From Chalciporus piperatus (lineage: Eukaryota; Basidiomycota; Agaricomycetes; Boletales; Boletaceae), in contig JBBPTG010000212.1 of assembly GCA_038093975.1 (NCBI GenBank), positions 1 to 42,012 of the forward strand: a stretch of 42,012 nt of DNA, read 5' to 3'. The notes under the pieces are model-generated. The model was not told where the DNA came from and did not search any database. It saw only the letters and a list, made by a program, of their open reading frames with translations. Of this stretch, positions 41,581-42,012 are shown one piece after another. Both the position numbers and the translations under genes were made by a program. Numbering within the stretch: position 1 is the first letter of the stretch; every line of letters begins with the position of its first letter.

Positions 41581-41825
41581 TGCTGGGGTGACGTTCTTAA
41601 TGCTCCGAATGCCGGGTGCTTGGAGTGGGGGATCCACAGCAGTCGCAGGCTTCATGCACCTAGTACCTGTTCTCTGGCTTCAAGGCTTCAAGCACCATAG
41701 GTATCTGCTGCGGTGACATTCTTAATGCTCCGAATGCCGGGTGCTTGGAATGGAAGATCCACAGCAGTAGCAGGCTTCCTGCGCCTAACTGTCCTCTGGC
41801 TCCATGGCTTCATGCACCATAGGTA
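41581..41825. repeat. Two-copy tandem repeat, 125-bp period
   Basis: Copy 1 is 41581-41705 and copy 2 is 41706 to about 41825. Both contain ttcttaatgctccgaatgcc and end in gcaccataggtat. Copy 2 has a small internal deletion. Similarity stops at about 41826. No coding function is supported, and the rest of the window to 42012 holds nothing recognisable. Confidence 0.8.
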
Positions 41826-42012
41826 TGTCGTATCTTTAATTCCCATCATCTGATGCACCATGAAGAAACCCATCGGCGGACTATCAATCTCATGCGACTC
41901 CACCCCCCAGCCAGATGCCCATGTGAATATACCGGATATTCCATGGAATCATCCCATCCACAACCACCCATCTATCTGCTCTACATCTTTCTTTGGCTCA
42001 GCCACACCGTCC

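Noticed and set aside
1..42012. tRNA, rRNA or retroelement sequences
   Set aside because: No tRNA-like arm patterns, rRNA core sequences, long terminal repeats or reverse transcriptase motifs were noticed on either strand.

Overview
The window looks like nuclear DNA of a filamentous basidiomycete, most likely an Agaricomycete. Coding regions are cut by many short introns (about 50-65 bp, GTRNGT...YAG). The recognisable families are fungal: class V-type chitin synthase, velvet domain, Zn2Cys6 transcription factors, a Nik1-type HAMP-repeat histidine kinase, a STE6-type ABC exporter, a DUF6533 membrane protein and a Tet-like 2OG-Fe(II) oxygenase. I could run no database search; assignments rest on motif recognition and hand-made splice models.

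The dominant theme is that most of the window is a mosaic of truncated gene pieces that keep their introns and are joined with little or no spacer. In order: a Ser/Thr-rich unknown gene (479-4010, -), a 5' piece of chitin synthase (4011-4165, -), a UBR1 E3 ligase piece (4166-5135, -), the next piece of chitin synthase (5599-6775, -), a heptad-repeat coiled-coil gene (6928-7475, -), velvet (8002-8636, +), Nup188 (8740-9655, +), unidentified material (9656-14690), Ctf4/WDHD1 (14691-17022, +), a Zn2Cys6 factor (17156-19215, +), a STE6-like ABC transporter (19385-20400, +), unidentified material, a second fungal transcription factor (21850-22396, +) and a second Ser/Thr-rich locus (22401-23881, -).

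Two genes in the middle look whole or nearly so: a Tet-like dioxygenase (23954-26122, +) in visibly AT-richer DNA, and, converging on it, a GH18 chitinase with a C-terminal chitin-binding module (26253-28214, -). Fragments resume with RBM25-like RRM (29396-29840, -) and ABCC transporter (30190-30703, -). An apparently intact DUF6533 protein follows (32009-33791, -). Then come an aminotransferase-family (KAPA-synthase-like) piece fused directly to a Nik1-type kinase piece (35840-38285, +), and an unidentified minus-strand gene (38640-39808).

The right end carries a clear DNA transposon, 39897-41549: 52-bp terminal inverted repeats with one mismatch and a perfect 9-bp target duplication, the pattern of Mutator-like elements. 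It sits 80 bp upstream of the start codon of the minus-strand gene. A two-copy 125-bp tandem repeat follows.

The broken genes carry single-base frameshifts and a few in-frame stops, several explainable by C-to-T changes. Real decay and long-read assembly error are both possible for the single-base indels, but sequencing error cannot explain the fused and reordered gene pieces.
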